From Dryococelus australis (Eukaryota > Arthropoda > Insecta > Phasmatodea > Phasmatidae): DNA of 64,000 nt. Position 1 is the first letter of the stretch; every line of letters starts with the position of its first letter. Of the stretch, positions 52,301 through 56,000 are shown in pieces. The stretch lies in NCBI GenBank assembly GCA_029891345.1, contig CM056997.1, positions 213,691,212-213,755,211 of the forward strand, in the 5' to 3' direction. The notes under the pieces were generated by a model, which ran no database searches, had not been told where the DNA came from, and saw nothing but the letters and a program-made list of their open reading frames with translations. The translations under genes were made by a program, and so were the position numbers.

Positions 52301-53093
52301 GGATGGGAAGCATCAGGAGTAGCACCTGTTACTGTGCTCCCCTCCAAAAATGGGTAGCACCAGTTTGTGTGCGCACCCTCCCACCCCCCTTTCCACAGGT
52401 TATTCTTATGGGCACTTGGGCCACTCTTGCACTTTACGTCGTGGGAAGCCTCTGCTCTCACCACTTATACTTACTGTATACAAGATCATATCTGGCAAAT
52501 ATCGAGATAACTTCTGAACAGATTGCATGTGTGCAGCATTTATTGTTTCTGTAAGTGTTTATGCTGCGCGTGCGTGCGTGCGCGTGGGCGAGCGTGTGTG
52601 TGTTTTTTCAGCAAGCTGTTCAGGGAAGCAGGGGCGGAAAAGGAACAGGCCATTGCCTGCAGTAGGGTGCCGACCCAGCATTCGCCTCAAGTCGTTTCGG
52701 TAAACCATGAAAAAATCTAGATCAAGATGGCCAGACCAGGATTCGAACCCGGGTCCTCCCGAAGGTTTACCACAGCTCAGCCTCGCTCAGTGATGGTTGT
52801 ATGTAAGAGGTGGGCGCACCTAGGTTGGTGACGTCCCTGAGGCGCTTGTAGCTGAGGTGGATCATGTCGCCGGGGCGGCCGCACCCCCTCGACTGCTGTG
52901 TCCAGGGTTCGTGGCCGAAGATGGGGTGCGACAACCCCACCGTCACGTCGGCCACCTCCCCGCTCGAGCTGACGACATGCCGCGGCGTACAGCTGTCACT
53001 CCAAGAGTCTGGCAGCAACACCGTCACCGAGCCCAGGTACGCCCTGCCATCTAGGGACGCGTGCAGGAACCTCGACGCACCCGTCAGCACATT
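933..53093 (-). CDS. CLCA: CLCA-family calcium-activated chloride channel regulator (11 exons, 5' end missing)
   Basis: Joined exons: 53093-52820, 43165-43012, 41589-41377, 40268-40137, 38389-38176, 30377-30045, 29116-28895, 15897-15742, 13679-13559, 12916-12761, 1969-933. Every intron is GT..AG and the frame holds throughout (1003 codons plus stop). Domain order is seen directly: CLCA N-terminal domain (residues 1 to about 210), VWA (about 235-400), beta-sandwich region (about 440-660), FnIII (about 692-802), transmembrane helix (about 849-872) followed by RRRQRR, then a Pro/Gln-rich tail. Known family members are secreted or type I membrane proteins that self-cleave and modulate TMEM16-type chloride channels; they are not channels themselves. 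Here the HExxH zinc site is QQWAK and the VWA MIDAS residues are replaced, so protease activity is unlikely. The signal peptide and roughly the first 60 residues (by comparison with the family) were not found. Introns reach 13 kb and are filled with mobile elements. A good alternative donor lies at 991-990. Confidence 0.9.
2239..3177. mobile_element. Non-autonomous hAT-type element with 8-bp TSD
   Basis: The element begins TAGAGCTGAG and ends with CCATCTCTA, the reverse complement of TAGAGATGG, so the termini form short imperfect inverted repeats of the hAT form YARNG. It is flanked by a perfect 8-bp direct repeat ATAAAAAT at 2231-2238 and 3178-3185, the size made by hAT transposases. The 939-bp body is AT-rich and has no transposase frame. 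It sits in the last CLCA intron. Confidence 0.8.
3186..4969. other. Intronic region with unrecognised GC-richer block
   Basis: From about 3430 to 4450 the composition is clearly more GC-rich than the flanks. The minus strand stays open for 221 codons (4489-3824), but the translation has no recognisable domain and low-complexity Pro/His stretches. It could be a decayed internal segment of a retroelement. I see no gene that can be supported. Confidence 0.4.
4970..9385 (+). repeat. 190-bp satellite array, about 23 copies
   Basis: A unit of 190 bp (188 bp where the dinucleotide in CCCCACATGTTGG is missing) repeats head to tail. Landmarks of each unit are TTATCTCACCTCACCTTGCT, CTACACACTAGACACTG and GAACTGCGAACACGCGGACG. 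Copies differ at a few percent of positions. Open frames of about 70 codons recur in each unit, but 190 is not a multiple of 3, so the frame breaks at every junction and the frames are by-products. The array lies in the last intron of the CLCA gene. Confidence 0.95.
9386..12760. other. Intronic sequence without recognisable gene
   Basis: After the satellite the sequence is single-copy looking or old repeat. A short degenerate repeat containing ATAGCCTATCTCAC occurs three to four times near 9824-9890. A minus-strand frame at 9668-9330 partly overlaps the satellite and has no recognisable domain. A GC-richer patch at about 10870-11350 is unassigned. The remainder is AT-rich intron. Confidence 0.4.
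12761..12916 (-). CDS. CLCA: CLCA exon 10: beta-sandwich, GVYSRYF motif
   Basis: The exon is bounded by acceptor CTTGCAG before 12916 and donor TTTCAG|GTAAGT after 12761, entering with two bases of a split codon. It encodes the conserved CLCA segment DLTKGDGVYSRYF, matching the family pattern of an Asp- and Gly-rich loop followed by (I/V)YSRYF, then a strand-rich segment ending near QTTVS. It is 156 bp and leaves phase 1. Confidence 0.93.
13559..13679 (-). CDS. CLCA: CLCA exon 9: beta-sandwich
   Basis: Acceptor TCCTCAG lies before 13679 and donor GGAG|GTAAGA after 13559. The peptide begins VKRGDYPVLGARVEV, the counterpart of VKQG.YPILNA in vertebrate CLCAs, and ends LLDTGSG where the family has LLD.GAG. 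It is 121 bp, leaves phase 1, and splices in frame to the exon at 12916. Confidence 0.93.
14480..14985 (+). pseudogene. Dead Tc1/mariner-like DDE transposase fragment
   Basis: Read across frames, the plus strand encodes pieces typical of insect Tc1-like (DDE_3) transposases: YLDETWIHSNYIINKYWQ (first catalytic Asp within LDETW), then IIVHTGGENDFIEGAKFIFK and REYDDEM. Stop codons and frameshifts interrupt it, for example the in-frame TGA after GQR and stops in the N-terminal part. A short N-terminal piece with a helix-turn-helix-like look (RKLQRVLCDEKTI) lies just upstream near 14510. No inverted repeats were identified. It lies in the 15742-13679 intron, antisense to CLCA. Confidence 0.75.
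15742..15897 (-). CDS. CLCA: CLCA exon 8: beta-sandwich
   Basis: Acceptor TTGTAG lies before 15897 and donor GAG|GTATGT after 15742. The exon is 156 bp and phase 0 at both ends. It encodes TGTWVYTIERYSG, matching the family GTW.Y.L strand, followed by HFVQVMATPRS (family L.VTVTSR) and TPLIIYTE (family P.V(I/V)YAN). It is separated from the previous exon by the largest intron of the gene, about 13 kb, which holds two LTR elements and several arrays. Confidence 0.93.
15995..16235 (+). repeat. tRNA-derived SINE, diverged copy
   Basis: An A-box-like GGCAGCAACTAGAG lies at the head, a B-box-like GGGTTTGATTCCTGG follows about 35 bases on, and then the tail shared with other copies in this window: CTCAGGAATCTCCCATTTCC, a run like CATTCTGGTACATATCCATC and AAGAGCCACCCAAATC. 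The same tail is at 63930-64000 (plus) and at 41925-42060 (minus). It is not a functional tRNA gene because the cloverleaf stems do not pair well. Confidence 0.75.
16236..17940. other. Intronic sequence, no gene recognised
   Basis: Mixed composition. Overlapping frames of 110 and 133 codons occur on the minus strand at 17578-17177, but their translations have no motif I recognise. The region could be degraded retroelement sequence, given the LTR-like and pol-like segments that follow immediately to the right. Confidence 0.35.
17941..18470 (-). repeat. LTR-like segment, related to 39.2-39.7 kb
   Basis: The stretch TGTTGAACCAGGAGGATCAA near 18100 and the following TTCTGGTGGTAGAAG-like text match a segment at 39240-39600 that contains TGTCGAACCAGGAGAAATG. 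In each place a TTATAT(A/G)G box and a CTCGGC-containing patch follow. Its position directly behind the integrase end of a minus-strand gypsy element suggests a 3' LTR or post-pol region. The LTR boundaries were not resolved. Confidence 0.4.
18471..18767 (-). pseudogene. Ty3/gypsy integrase catalytic core, truncated
   Basis: The minus-strand frame contains APDLMGPY, LLVVTNQFSRWAEAFPL and LTDNGTLFTS. These are the first two catalytic Asp blocks of a retroviral-type rve integrase core in Ty3/gypsy elements. The third catalytic residue (Glu) and the C-terminal domain are missing, because the frame ends soon after the second Asp. With the zinc-finger part to its right and protease and gag further right, it forms one decayed element running right to left. 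Confidence 0.85.
18822..19238 (-). pseudogene. Gypsy integrase N-terminal zinc-binding region
   Basis: The frame ends YSWVGMCRDVRQYISNCETCC, the last half of the HHCC (H2C2) integrase finger (W.GM..DV..Y...C..C). The first His pair is not clearly preserved. The upstream part resembles the variable linker between RNase H and integrase. The integrase core frame continues just downstream at 18767 after a break. Confidence 0.75.
19290..19570 (-). pseudogene. Gypsy reverse transcriptase remnant
   Basis: Translated on the minus strand across stops, the region around 19470-19500 gives RFCMNYKAL, the counterpart of the RF.VDYR.LN motif of gypsy reverse transcriptases, followed by a Thr/Pro-rich segment as usual. 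Several stop codons interrupt it, and no YMDD catalytic box or RNase H can be recognised. It lies in the correct order between protease and integrase. Confidence 0.55.
19909..20211 (-). pseudogene. Gypsy protease-region remnant
   Basis: A 100-codon minus-strand frame follows the gag zinc-knuckle frame in the order expected for gag-protease-RT. The hallmark active-site DTG/DSG is not visible, so this call rests on position and on a general likeness to the region between gag and RT (repeated beta-strand-like segments such as HIEVEINGKKSF). Confidence 0.4.
20237..20527 (-). pseudogene. Gypsy gag zinc-knuckle remnant
   Basis: The frame holds CWFYPGHHLNKYCP, a CCHC knuckle (C-x2-C-x4-H-x4-C) in which the second Cys is Tyr. 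A basic, Pro-rich stretch surrounds it, as in gag nucleocapsid regions. It marks the 5' side of the minus-strand element. No intact gag capsid frame is visible to the right. Confidence 0.65.
21006..21078 (+). repeat. 10-bp repeat, about 7 copies
   Basis: Successive 10-mers such as CTACCTGTGA, CTACCTGCAA, CAACTTGCGA and CTACTTACGA run head to tail. The consensus is the same as in the larger array at 46666-46884. Confidence 0.75.
21105..21490 (-). repeat. Tandem array of SINE-head (A-box) fragments, about 38-bp period
   Basis: About ten units follow the pattern ACTGAGCCACTGYGGCCCCA, then a 10-12-base spacer and CTCTAGCC or CTCTATCC. In reverse complement the unit reads GTGGGGCCACAGTGGCTCAG, then TGG and a short tail. 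This is the A-box-bearing 5' head of the tRNA-derived SINEs seen elsewhere in this window (compare GGGGCCGCGGTGGCCTAGTGG-like text near 63800). The B box and SINE tail are absent. Confidence 0.8.
21491..22747. other. Unassigned intron; possible minus-strand primer-binding site
   Basis: The region is AT-rich with no gene. Around 21935-21945 the minus strand reads CTGGCGCCCAAATTACC; its first ten bases TGGCGCCCAA match the 3' end of a tRNA-Lys. This could be the primer-binding site of the minus-strand gypsy element, with its 5' LTR to the right, but I cannot find the paired LTR. It remains a suggestion. Confidence 0.3.
22748..23064 (+). repeat. GTA/GTG trinucleotide array
   Basis: About 105 consecutive triplets are almost all AGT, GGT or their permutations, with occasional ATT, AAT, TGT or GAT. 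All six frames are low complexity: poly-Ser/Gly and poly-Val on plus, poly-Leu/Pro on minus. The array is not coding. Confidence 0.95.
23065..24078. other. Intron with a 129-codon unassigned frame
   Basis: A plus-strand frame at 23220-23609 starts MTAVNNYRNGELVHENR and contains a polar, charged first half (KEVAQEARRKN) and a hydrophobic end. No domain is recognised and there is no supporting splice or start context. A T-tract of about 20 bases lies near 23648. The sequence then runs into the 5' LTR. Confidence 0.3.
24079..24942 (+). repeat. 5' LTR of a non-autonomous LTR retrotransposon
   Basis: It begins TGTAGCATTGCAGCTAGATA and ends TTACA two bases before a primer-binding site, giving TG...CA termini. 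The first 410 bases or so are repeated at 28024-28490 with a few percent divergence and small indels. It contains an AATAAATCTCC polyadenylation-like site near 24781. Confidence 0.85.
24945..24962 (+). other. Primer-binding site, tRNA-Lys type
   Basis: TGGCACCCTACGTGGGGC matches the complement of a tRNA-Lys 3' end (TGGCGCCCAACGTGGGGC) at 16 of 18 positions and starts two bases after the LTR end. Confidence 0.8.
24963..28023 (+). mobile_element. Internal region of the LTR element, no pol
   Basis: About 3.06 kb of AT-rich sequence lies between the primer-binding site and a polypurine tract GAGGGGGG at 28013-28020. No reverse transcriptase, integrase or zinc-knuckle motif is visible in any frame. 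A frame of 123 codons at 25567-25938 (starting MPNVSTSANKIEN) and a short frame starting MSDQLSLILQ near 25356 may be remnants of gag, but I do not recognise them. The element therefore depends on proteins from another copy or has lost pol. It is inserted antisense to CLCA. Confidence 0.7.
28024..28490 (+). repeat. 3' LTR, truncated
   Basis: It starts with the same TGTAGCATTGCAGCTAGATA as the 5' LTR, directly after the polypurine tract. Similarity runs to about 28488 (CGCCCGCGAT) and then stops, so about 400 bases of the LTR are missing. The CLCA exon at 28895 lies about 400 bases beyond. Confidence 0.85.
28895..29116 (-). CDS. CLCA: CLCA exon 7: after VWA, start of beta-sandwich
   Basis: Acceptor ATTCCAG lies before 29116 and donor GAG|GTGGGT after 28895. 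The exon is 222 bp and phase 0 at both ends. It encodes a segment with FMLDDSLGEPATFAIYTHS, equivalent to the family F.LD.T.G..T.F.VTW strand pair, and then GITLVSPSQVVYTKK, equivalent to I.L.DP.G..Y. The splice sites and homology agree. Confidence 0.92.
29117..30044. other. Short intron, AT-rich
   Basis: Contains a degenerate repeat of CATGAATTGGCAT(A/T)ACTT at about 29870-29935 (three to four copies). Nothing coding was seen. Confidence 0.6.
30045..30377 (-). CDS. CLCA: CLCA exon 6: second half of VWA domain
   Basis: Acceptor CTTGCAG lies before 30377 and donor ATCGAG|GTGAGT after 30045. The exon is 333 bp and phase 0 at both ends. SSVIVLIAPGMDHSLNI occupies the place of the VWA strand IVLLTDGEDNT; the metal-binding Asp of TDG is replaced by Pro. 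The later part (RLANVLHDIASHFYQG) fits the family's terminal VWA helix, where a residue string LS..TGG normally occurs. Frames on the opposite strand are shadows. Confidence 0.9.
30378..31559. other. Intron, AT-rich, no gene
   Basis: No motif or open frame of note. It has several short A and T tracts. Confidence 0.5.
31561..31655 (+). repeat. 18-bp minisatellite, about 5 copies
   Basis: The unit TGTGTGTGCGTCCCTGGA repeats head to tail with almost no variation. Confidence 0.92.
31735..32700. repeat. Degenerate repeat family, about 160-bp period
   Basis: Six or so weakly conserved units each contain a block like CAACCAATTTAAACCAAATT, then TTGTATGC or TTGGCA, and a later block like TTTTCAAAATGGCGGC. 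Members of the same family appear again at 36440-36890. The spacing is irregular. These are old tandem units without coding capacity. Confidence 0.65.
32701..33260 (+). promoter_or_regulatory. Possible promoter-like segment of an unknown element
   Basis: A CCAAT-type box (CTATTGGTCA, about 32847) is followed by a TATA-like TTAAATATAC (about 32902) and then a non-AT-rich leader. This resembles an RNA polymerase II promoter or LTR U3-R. No matching second LTR was found. It starts exactly where the degenerate repeat family is interrupted. Tentative. Confidence 0.3.
33261..33460 (+). repeat. 98-bp tandem duplication
   Basis: Two copies start at 33261 and 33359 with the shared text GTGTGTCACATC and GGTGAAGCTTTGCTTGATCG. 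They differ at only a few positions. Confidence 0.92.
33885..34532 (+). other. Unassigned open frames in an unknown element
   Basis: A short frame ending at about 34022 reads AFAKEFDLLPSSARRQEFLY and continues RQKTDDPRLRQLFTA before a stop. It looks protein-like, and an acceptor-like CTACTCATCAG lies just before it. A second frame at 34035-34532 (165 codons, starting MHHDSESTAACCHK) is Pro/Ser rich. Neither matches a family I know. They lie in the block that interrupts the degenerate repeat family. Confidence 0.3.
34740..35130 (+). repeat. Degenerate direct duplication, about 190 bp
   Basis: The blocks GCCACCCATTC(A/T)CTGCACYT, GCACTAGTGGTGC and TGGGTCTGGGG each occur twice in the same order, about 180-190 bases apart. 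Confidence 0.7.
35360..36124 (+). repeat. 192-bp repeat x3 within a 254-codon open frame
   Basis: Three head-to-tail units begin with TGATGGGTTCGAG at 35386, 35578 and 35770. The period is 192 bp, a multiple of three, so one frame stays open through all copies (64-residue units containing SPRDQAAVIQSACSSSSTR). The third copy has a 6-bp and a 1-bp deletion. After the repeats the frame continues and ends in a hydrophobic stretch (FYILVLALVGIFMLFF). It is probably a low-complexity product of an unknown element. Expression is undetermined, and no start or splice context supports a host gene. Confidence 0.6.
36440..36890. repeat. Second block of the degenerate 160-bp repeat family
   Basis: Units with ATCTCAGGAAATCATCAACA, AAAATTTGGCCAGG and GAGAATGGCGGC match the arrangement of the block at 31735-32700, on the same strand. 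Confidence 0.6.
36891..38175. other. Intron, no gene recognised
   Basis: AT-rich, with small frames only. A 64-codon frame at 37414-37608 has no recognisable motif. Confidence 0.5.
38176..38389 (-). CDS. CLCA: CLCA exon 5: VWA domain middle
   Basis: Acceptor CTTATGCAG lies before 38389 and donor CTCCAG|GTCTGT after 38176. The exon is 214 bp, enters with one base of a split Arg codon and leaves phase 0. SSEVGLVLANETSATQAQHL corresponds to the VWA strand VG.V.FDS.A..Q, with the usual Asp-Ser replaced by Asn-Glu-Thr. The end, HTAACLQCGIRTALQ, aligns with the family GGTSICSGL..A. Opposite-strand frames are shadows. Confidence 0.92.
38390..39000. other. Intron, no gene recognised
   Basis: Nothing beyond short frames. 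The GC-richer tail near 38870-38980 may belong to the LTR-like segment that follows. Confidence 0.4.
39001..40060 (-). repeat. LTR-like segment with internal about 30-bp repeats
   Basis: Part of this stretch (39240-39600) is related to 18090-18300 and shares TGTYGAACCAGGAG and TGGTGGTAGATGGTG-like text. A unit of about 30 bp (GCTGGTGGTAGATGGTGCAG, then AACCTTTGAA) is repeated about three times at 39335-39420. A TTATTTATTACG near 39010 may be a minus-strand polyadenylation region. It may be a solo LTR; its ends were not determined. Confidence 0.4.
40137..40268 (-). CDS. CLCA: CLCA exon 4: start of VWA domain
   Basis: Acceptor TTGTGCAG lies before 40268 and donor CTCAG|GTGAGT after 40137; the exon is 132 bp. 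RYVLVIEDTKDM occupies the position of the VWA first strand and MIDAS motif (vertebrate form VCLVLD.SGSM). DxSxS is therefore ExTxD here. The following ESWSFLR is the start of the first helix. Frame and homology both continue into the exon at 38389. Confidence 0.92.
40269..41376. other. Intron, no gene
   Basis: AT-rich. A 30-base direct repeat around GTGCAAAAC(C/T)TCTTTAGACA occurs at about 40556-40605. Confidence 0.5.
41377..41589 (-). CDS. CLCA: CLCA exon 3: end of N-terminal domain
   Basis: Acceptor TTGGCAG lies before 41589 and donor AACAA|GTAAGC after 41377. The exon is 213 bp with split codons at both ends. SSSIMFAATAAQVMRFCD corresponds to the family ASIMF.Q...SVVEFC, and DRRSTMDVILQHPDF corresponds to LRST.EVI..S.DF. 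The conserved Cys residues of this Cys-rich segment are present. Confidence 0.94.
41925..42200 (-). repeat. tRNA-derived SINE
   Basis: In reverse complement it starts GGGGCCATGATGGCCAAACA (A box) and continues with ACCGGGTTCAATCCCTGG (B box), TGATGCCGCTGGTTGG, CCCCGTTTCCCCC and AAGAGCCGCCTAAATC. These are the same ordered blocks as the copies at 15995 and 63795. It is not a functional tRNA. Confidence 0.9.
42201..43011. other. Intron, no gene
   Basis: Very AT-rich. An A-tract of about 15 bases lies near 42587. No frames of note. Confidence 0.6.
43012..43165 (-). CDS. CLCA: CLCA exon 2: degenerate metallopeptidase motif
   Basis: Acceptor CTTACAG lies before 43165 and donor ACTGG|GTAAGG after 43012; the exon is 154 bp. 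It encodes RLLVQQWAKYRYGVFDETG, which aligns with the vertebrate CLCA signature VFVHEWAHLRWGVFDEY. The anchor residues W, A, R, G, V, F, D and E are all kept, but the zinc-binding His pair and the catalytic Glu of HExxH are Gln, Lys and Gln (joined residues 97, 101 and 98). Two following cysteines fit the Cys-rich part of the domain. Confidence 0.95.
43965..44240 (+). repeat. 5' LTR remnant of a gypsy (Mag-like) element
   Basis: The segment 44157-44240 (with GACCTCCATCCC and ATATGCCTCTCAG, ending AACA) is matched by 47637-47721 in the same orientation (GACCTCCATCCC, ATACGCCTCTAAG, ending AACA). It directly precedes a primer-binding site. The start near 43970 (TGTCGCTAACAGTG) is a guess, because the left part is not shared with the right copy. 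Confidence 0.55.
44242..44259 (+). other. Primer-binding site, tRNA-Leu type
   Basis: TGTCGTCAGAAGTGGGAT matches the complement of a tRNA-Leu 3' end (TGGTGTCAGAAGTGGGAT) at 16 of 18 positions, immediately after the LTR end. Confidence 0.65.
44395..45838 (+). pseudogene. Gypsy-like gag with coiled-coil head, frameshifted
   Basis: The N-terminal part (44395-44954) has repeated units of the type SVNENVDRKIDSVNE that suit a long coiled coil. It is broken by stops near 44660. A linker (VGNRVSIKPVPY, about 45120) leads to capsid-like text: ILRGPALSIPESLPERHQLE, then LKLHFGDRNLEHARHAQLR, as in gag of Mag-type gypsy elements. The zinc knuckle at about 45760-45810 reads CWSCAQQGHLRAYYP, with the last Cys replaced. 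At least three frameshifts or stops interrupt it. No pol follows: downstream is a repeat block and the right LTR remnant. The element is antisense to CLCA. Confidence 0.8.
46270..46302 (+). repeat. ATT microsatellite
   Basis: About 11 consecutive ATT triplets. Confidence 0.95.
46666..46884 (+). repeat. 10-bp repeat array, about 22 copies
   Basis: Consecutive 10-mers follow the consensus CTACTTGCGA (variants CAACTTGCGA, CTATTTGCGA, CTATGTGCGA). The period is exactly 10 throughout, so the frame has a 30-bp cycle and stays open, but the translation is low complexity and not a gene. Confidence 0.93.
46885..47460 (+). repeat. Degenerate tandem units with C-tracts
   Basis: Three to four units of about 140-220 bp each contain AAACACGAA(C/A)CTT, a C-tract (pure runs at about 47060, 47279 and 47431), a G-rich GGGGGAGGGG-like block, GCTAACCTAACT and ACTATCGAT. 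The C-tracts vary in length and may be imprecise in the assembly. Confidence 0.75.
47637..47721 (+). repeat. 3' LTR remnant of the gypsy-like element
   Basis: The direct counterpart of 44157-44240, diverged, sharing AAGACCTCCATCCCT and GCCTCTAAG, and ending in AACA. Only about 85 bases are recognisable. Confidence 0.5.
47990..49190 (-). repeat. 185-bp satellite, about 6.4 copies
   Basis: The unit contains CGGGCCGGTAAAAGATAGCC, CCAATGGATATATGGACTGG and CACCGTACCGCTAACGGCAC. Most periods are 185 bp; two copies carry an extra ACAG (CTGCAGACAGTGTC). Sequence identity is very high. Repeated 79-codon minus-strand frames are by-products. Looser relatives (GCGGGCCAGAATAAATATG, ACAACGGGCCGTTGT) occur at 49690-49960. 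Confidence 0.96.
49191..50035. other. Intron with degenerate relatives of the flanking arrays
   Basis: AT-rich. GGGCCAG and GCCGTTGTC motifs recur near 49770-50005, as in the 185-bp unit. A perfect 15-bp palindrome ACAACGGGCCGTTGT lies at 49937-49951 between an A-tract and a T-tract. No gene. Confidence 0.5.
50036..50242 (+). repeat. 20-bp minisatellite, about 10 copies
   Basis: The unit CGACAGTACAGGTATCGGGC/T repeats with occasional 2-base deletion (CAGGTACGGGC). Both strands stay open, giving low-complexity frames that are not genes. Confidence 0.95.
50243..52620. other. Intron, no gene; one 81-bp duplication
   Basis: Mostly AT-rich. Two tandem copies of 81 bp lie at 51117-51197 and 51198-51278 (TCACCCGACAAAGTTAAAAA start each). 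A GC-richer patch at 52080-52480 has frames without a recognisable product. A short GT/GC-alternating run sits at about 52562-52605. Confidence 0.6.
52625..52778 (-). repeat. tRNA-derived SINE, second family
   Basis: In reverse complement it begins GTGGTAAACCTTCGGGAGGA and holds a strong B box, CCGGGTTCGAATCCTGG. It then has ATGGTTTACCGAAACGACTT and CACCCTACTGCAGGCAATGG blocks like those of widespread insect SINEs. The tail differs from the other SINEs here. It begins about 45 bases inside the first visible CLCA intron. Confidence 0.75.
52820..53093 (-). CDS. CLCA: CLCA first visible exon: N-terminal domain
   Basis: Acceptor GTTGCAG lies before 53093 and donor CCTAG|GTGCGC after 52820. The exon is 274 bp, begins in phase 0 and leaves phase 1. 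It encodes ASRFLHASLDGRAYLGSVTV, then LLPDSWSDSC, then EPWTQQSRGCGRPGDMIHLS. These match the family positions A..YLF.AT..R.YF..V.(I/L)LIP..W, then PYT.Q...CG..G..IH.(T/S). The exon starts with a splice acceptor, so at least one upstream exon with the signal peptide is missing from the call. Opposite-strand frames are shadows. Confidence 0.94.
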
Positions 53094-56000
53094 CTGCAAC
53101 ACAACCACACATCATCTTCGGTGTATACTCCCTGTACAGTATAACCTGTATCTATAGTATATACAAACTCTGTATAGTCCATTCAATGTCAATAACAACT
53201 TTTCTGAAGTCCTGATAAAGTGATTTCAGGATATTCCTTCGCCTCATGCAAACAAATCTTAACCAAGTCGAGGAAATTACACTAAACAAACTATAAACCG
53301 CATCTGTGGACATACATATTTTAATATTATTTTGCATAAGAACTACTTCTTACTAGGAATTTACCAACACATCTATTTTATCCATTTTTTCATTAATGTT
53401 AATTATAAATCAAATATCATAATATATAAATAAAAGACCAATTAAACCAAAAATACAATATTGTGTCAACAGAAATATAAAGCCATTGTGACATGTGACA
53501 TATTTAGGTTTAAAAATAAAACATTTCATACATAGGGTGATTTTTCAAGAGTTTGATTCAAATAGTTTGAAGTAACCGTGAATAGCCTATATACTGCGGT
53601 CTGGACATCGACATATATTCACGACACGCTAGAAGTGAGCCGCTTTCATCCACTACAACAGGAAAACCGCCATAGAGATCATTTATTTAAAAATTTAAGC
53701 TATGTAAATAAGAGGAAGATTTTACTTTGTTGCGTAGTTAAATATATGATTATGATTATTGTAATTATTTGGTTTTTCAGCGTAGAAAAGAGAGAAAATC
53801 CGGTACACACGCGACACTAGCGCTTACCTAGAGGCGAAAATTGTTGTTGCCAAACTAAAAGCAATAAACTTCCTAACCTGAGCAGACAATTAGTGCGGAG
53901 TTCACTGTTTTACAATCACTTGTGTTATTTTATGCTTAGCGCGATTTATGCCATAGAAAAACTATGATAACAATCGAACTATGTTCGTGCAATTTATTTC
54001 GTAGGGTGTCGAGATATTTCCATATTTGCGTAGCACGTAATAAACTTGAACACAGTGCTCAAGACATATGTCACTGACGTATACCTGCATATATAAGCAT
54101 ACACGTGTTCAATGGTTCTATGTTGTCCAGTGAAAGTGAACGAAAACTTAAATATTAACTATCTTAATAATTTCTAATCCGAAACATTTGCTTAGACTTT
54201 TTTCAGTGGTCGGTATAATTTCGTTCAAAAATGTTAATGTGCTTAAAAATCTTCTTGGACGCAAGAGTACGTACTCAAGAATACAGAGGTGAAACAGTCT
54301 CATACTCAGCGAATCCCAGTCGCCTAAGGCTTTGAGGAGTACGCATAAACGCATATATACTCGGGATTAAGAAATGAATGGAAGAGACTTGGGCTGCTCT
54401 TACGGGGAAACGGGTACACGGGGTTCAGATTTTGTTAAGAAACTCCTTTGCCCTTGAAGACAAAACTCGCACTTTTCTACTTTTCTGTTACGCTGGACTT
54501 ATTGGAATTGGAATCTTAGAAAAAAGGGCTAGGAGGGTTTATGGTTGAGATACATAATTTGGGGGGGGGGGGGGCTGTAGCTTAGGGTAAGGCAAGGGTC
54601 TGGAATGAAGCCGGGTGCGACAAGTCGACGCGCGGCTTGATTGGCCGACGGGCAGCCAATGACAATAAACGTTGCAGAGTACAGTACGCGAGTCCGGTGA
54701 AAGATCTTACCTCGCCAGTCTCTCGGACTGTGCAAATCGCCTAGGAGATGCCCCAACCAGTCGTCCATAGAGGGATCCTACGAGCAAGTGCCGACTGTTA
54801 AAGGCTGTTCACGATAAAGTGAGCATTTTTCAAATCAACCCTAGAAAAAAGTCACATCTCCTAACTTCAAATATTTTAACGGGCGCACTGAGTGACATTT
54901 CCCCAGTAAAGTTGGTAAGGATGGATGGAAGGTAGTTCCATAACTTAACATCGAATAGAAAGTGTTAGGTAACCATTTGTGATAACTTAAATTATTTATT
55001 TCGCTTTCCGATTTTTTTAATGCGTCGAAGTATAAAAATTACCAGATTTGAAATGCATTTTCTTTTCCAATAATTTCAAAGGTTCTCTTGACCGACGCAT
55101 AAATAAAGTGATGAGGCCCATGGCAATGTTAATTTTACATAAGGCGGGAAAATACACAAGGTGAATACAAGAAGATCTCGAGGAGGGATTTCAAAAGTGC
55201 TCATTTTAACGTGCACAGTCTATAGTAACGAAGCTCTGCGGTGAGGGAGGCAGCAGTGAACAGGCGATGTACACGCCGAAAACTGGATGCAGCGAATATC
55301 TGCTACGAGACGCGTCCCTTTGGTGGCGAACAAAGGATCCCAGGCTCCTGGGGTGACTGGGAATACACGAATACCCGTCCGGGGACAGAATTGGCCGAAG
55401 ACGCCTACGGGTCCCACGACGTTCTCTATGAAGGGGCGACATATTTAATGACCAGGCAGCAGTTTAGTGAGACGCTGGTTTTCTGCAGCCTTCCCCATCC
55501 TTTCCAACATCGATCCACCGGAGAGCACAAATGCTGCCCCTGTGGTCCGTCACCCAGCTAACAGACGCATCCTAGCCAACCAGCGCCTTTTAAAGGAAAT
55601 AGTATAGGCAAATAGCCCGACATGCACTATTGTCCTCCCACTAACGACATCCCCCAAACTATCCGGAGGTTTCAAAAAGCAGGTTGGAGACCACAGTATG
55701 TCGGCATGGAGGGGCGGCATACAAAAAACAGGCATAGGACCAATGGGACGAAAGTCAGTGAAAATACAGAGACCGACAGCTGATATTACTGTACTGGAAA
55801 ATAATTCAACCTTATCTTCAGTGTCAGCAAATTTGTGCCGTTCTCAAAGGATTGAAAGATGTGCACGTATGAATAGGGCGGCTTATTTTTAGCGAAAAGA
55901 TTCCAGCAAATGCTATAATTCAATCCCCCCCCCCCCCCACACGCACGCCAGCAGTAATATTTTGATTATTGATAATTTGTCTCTGTGAGAAGACATTTTC

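Noticed and set aside
933..53093. Calling the CLCA product a chloride channel
   Set aside because: The family was named so historically, but the domains seen (protease-like, VWA, FnIII, one helix) do not form a pore; it is a regulator-type protein.
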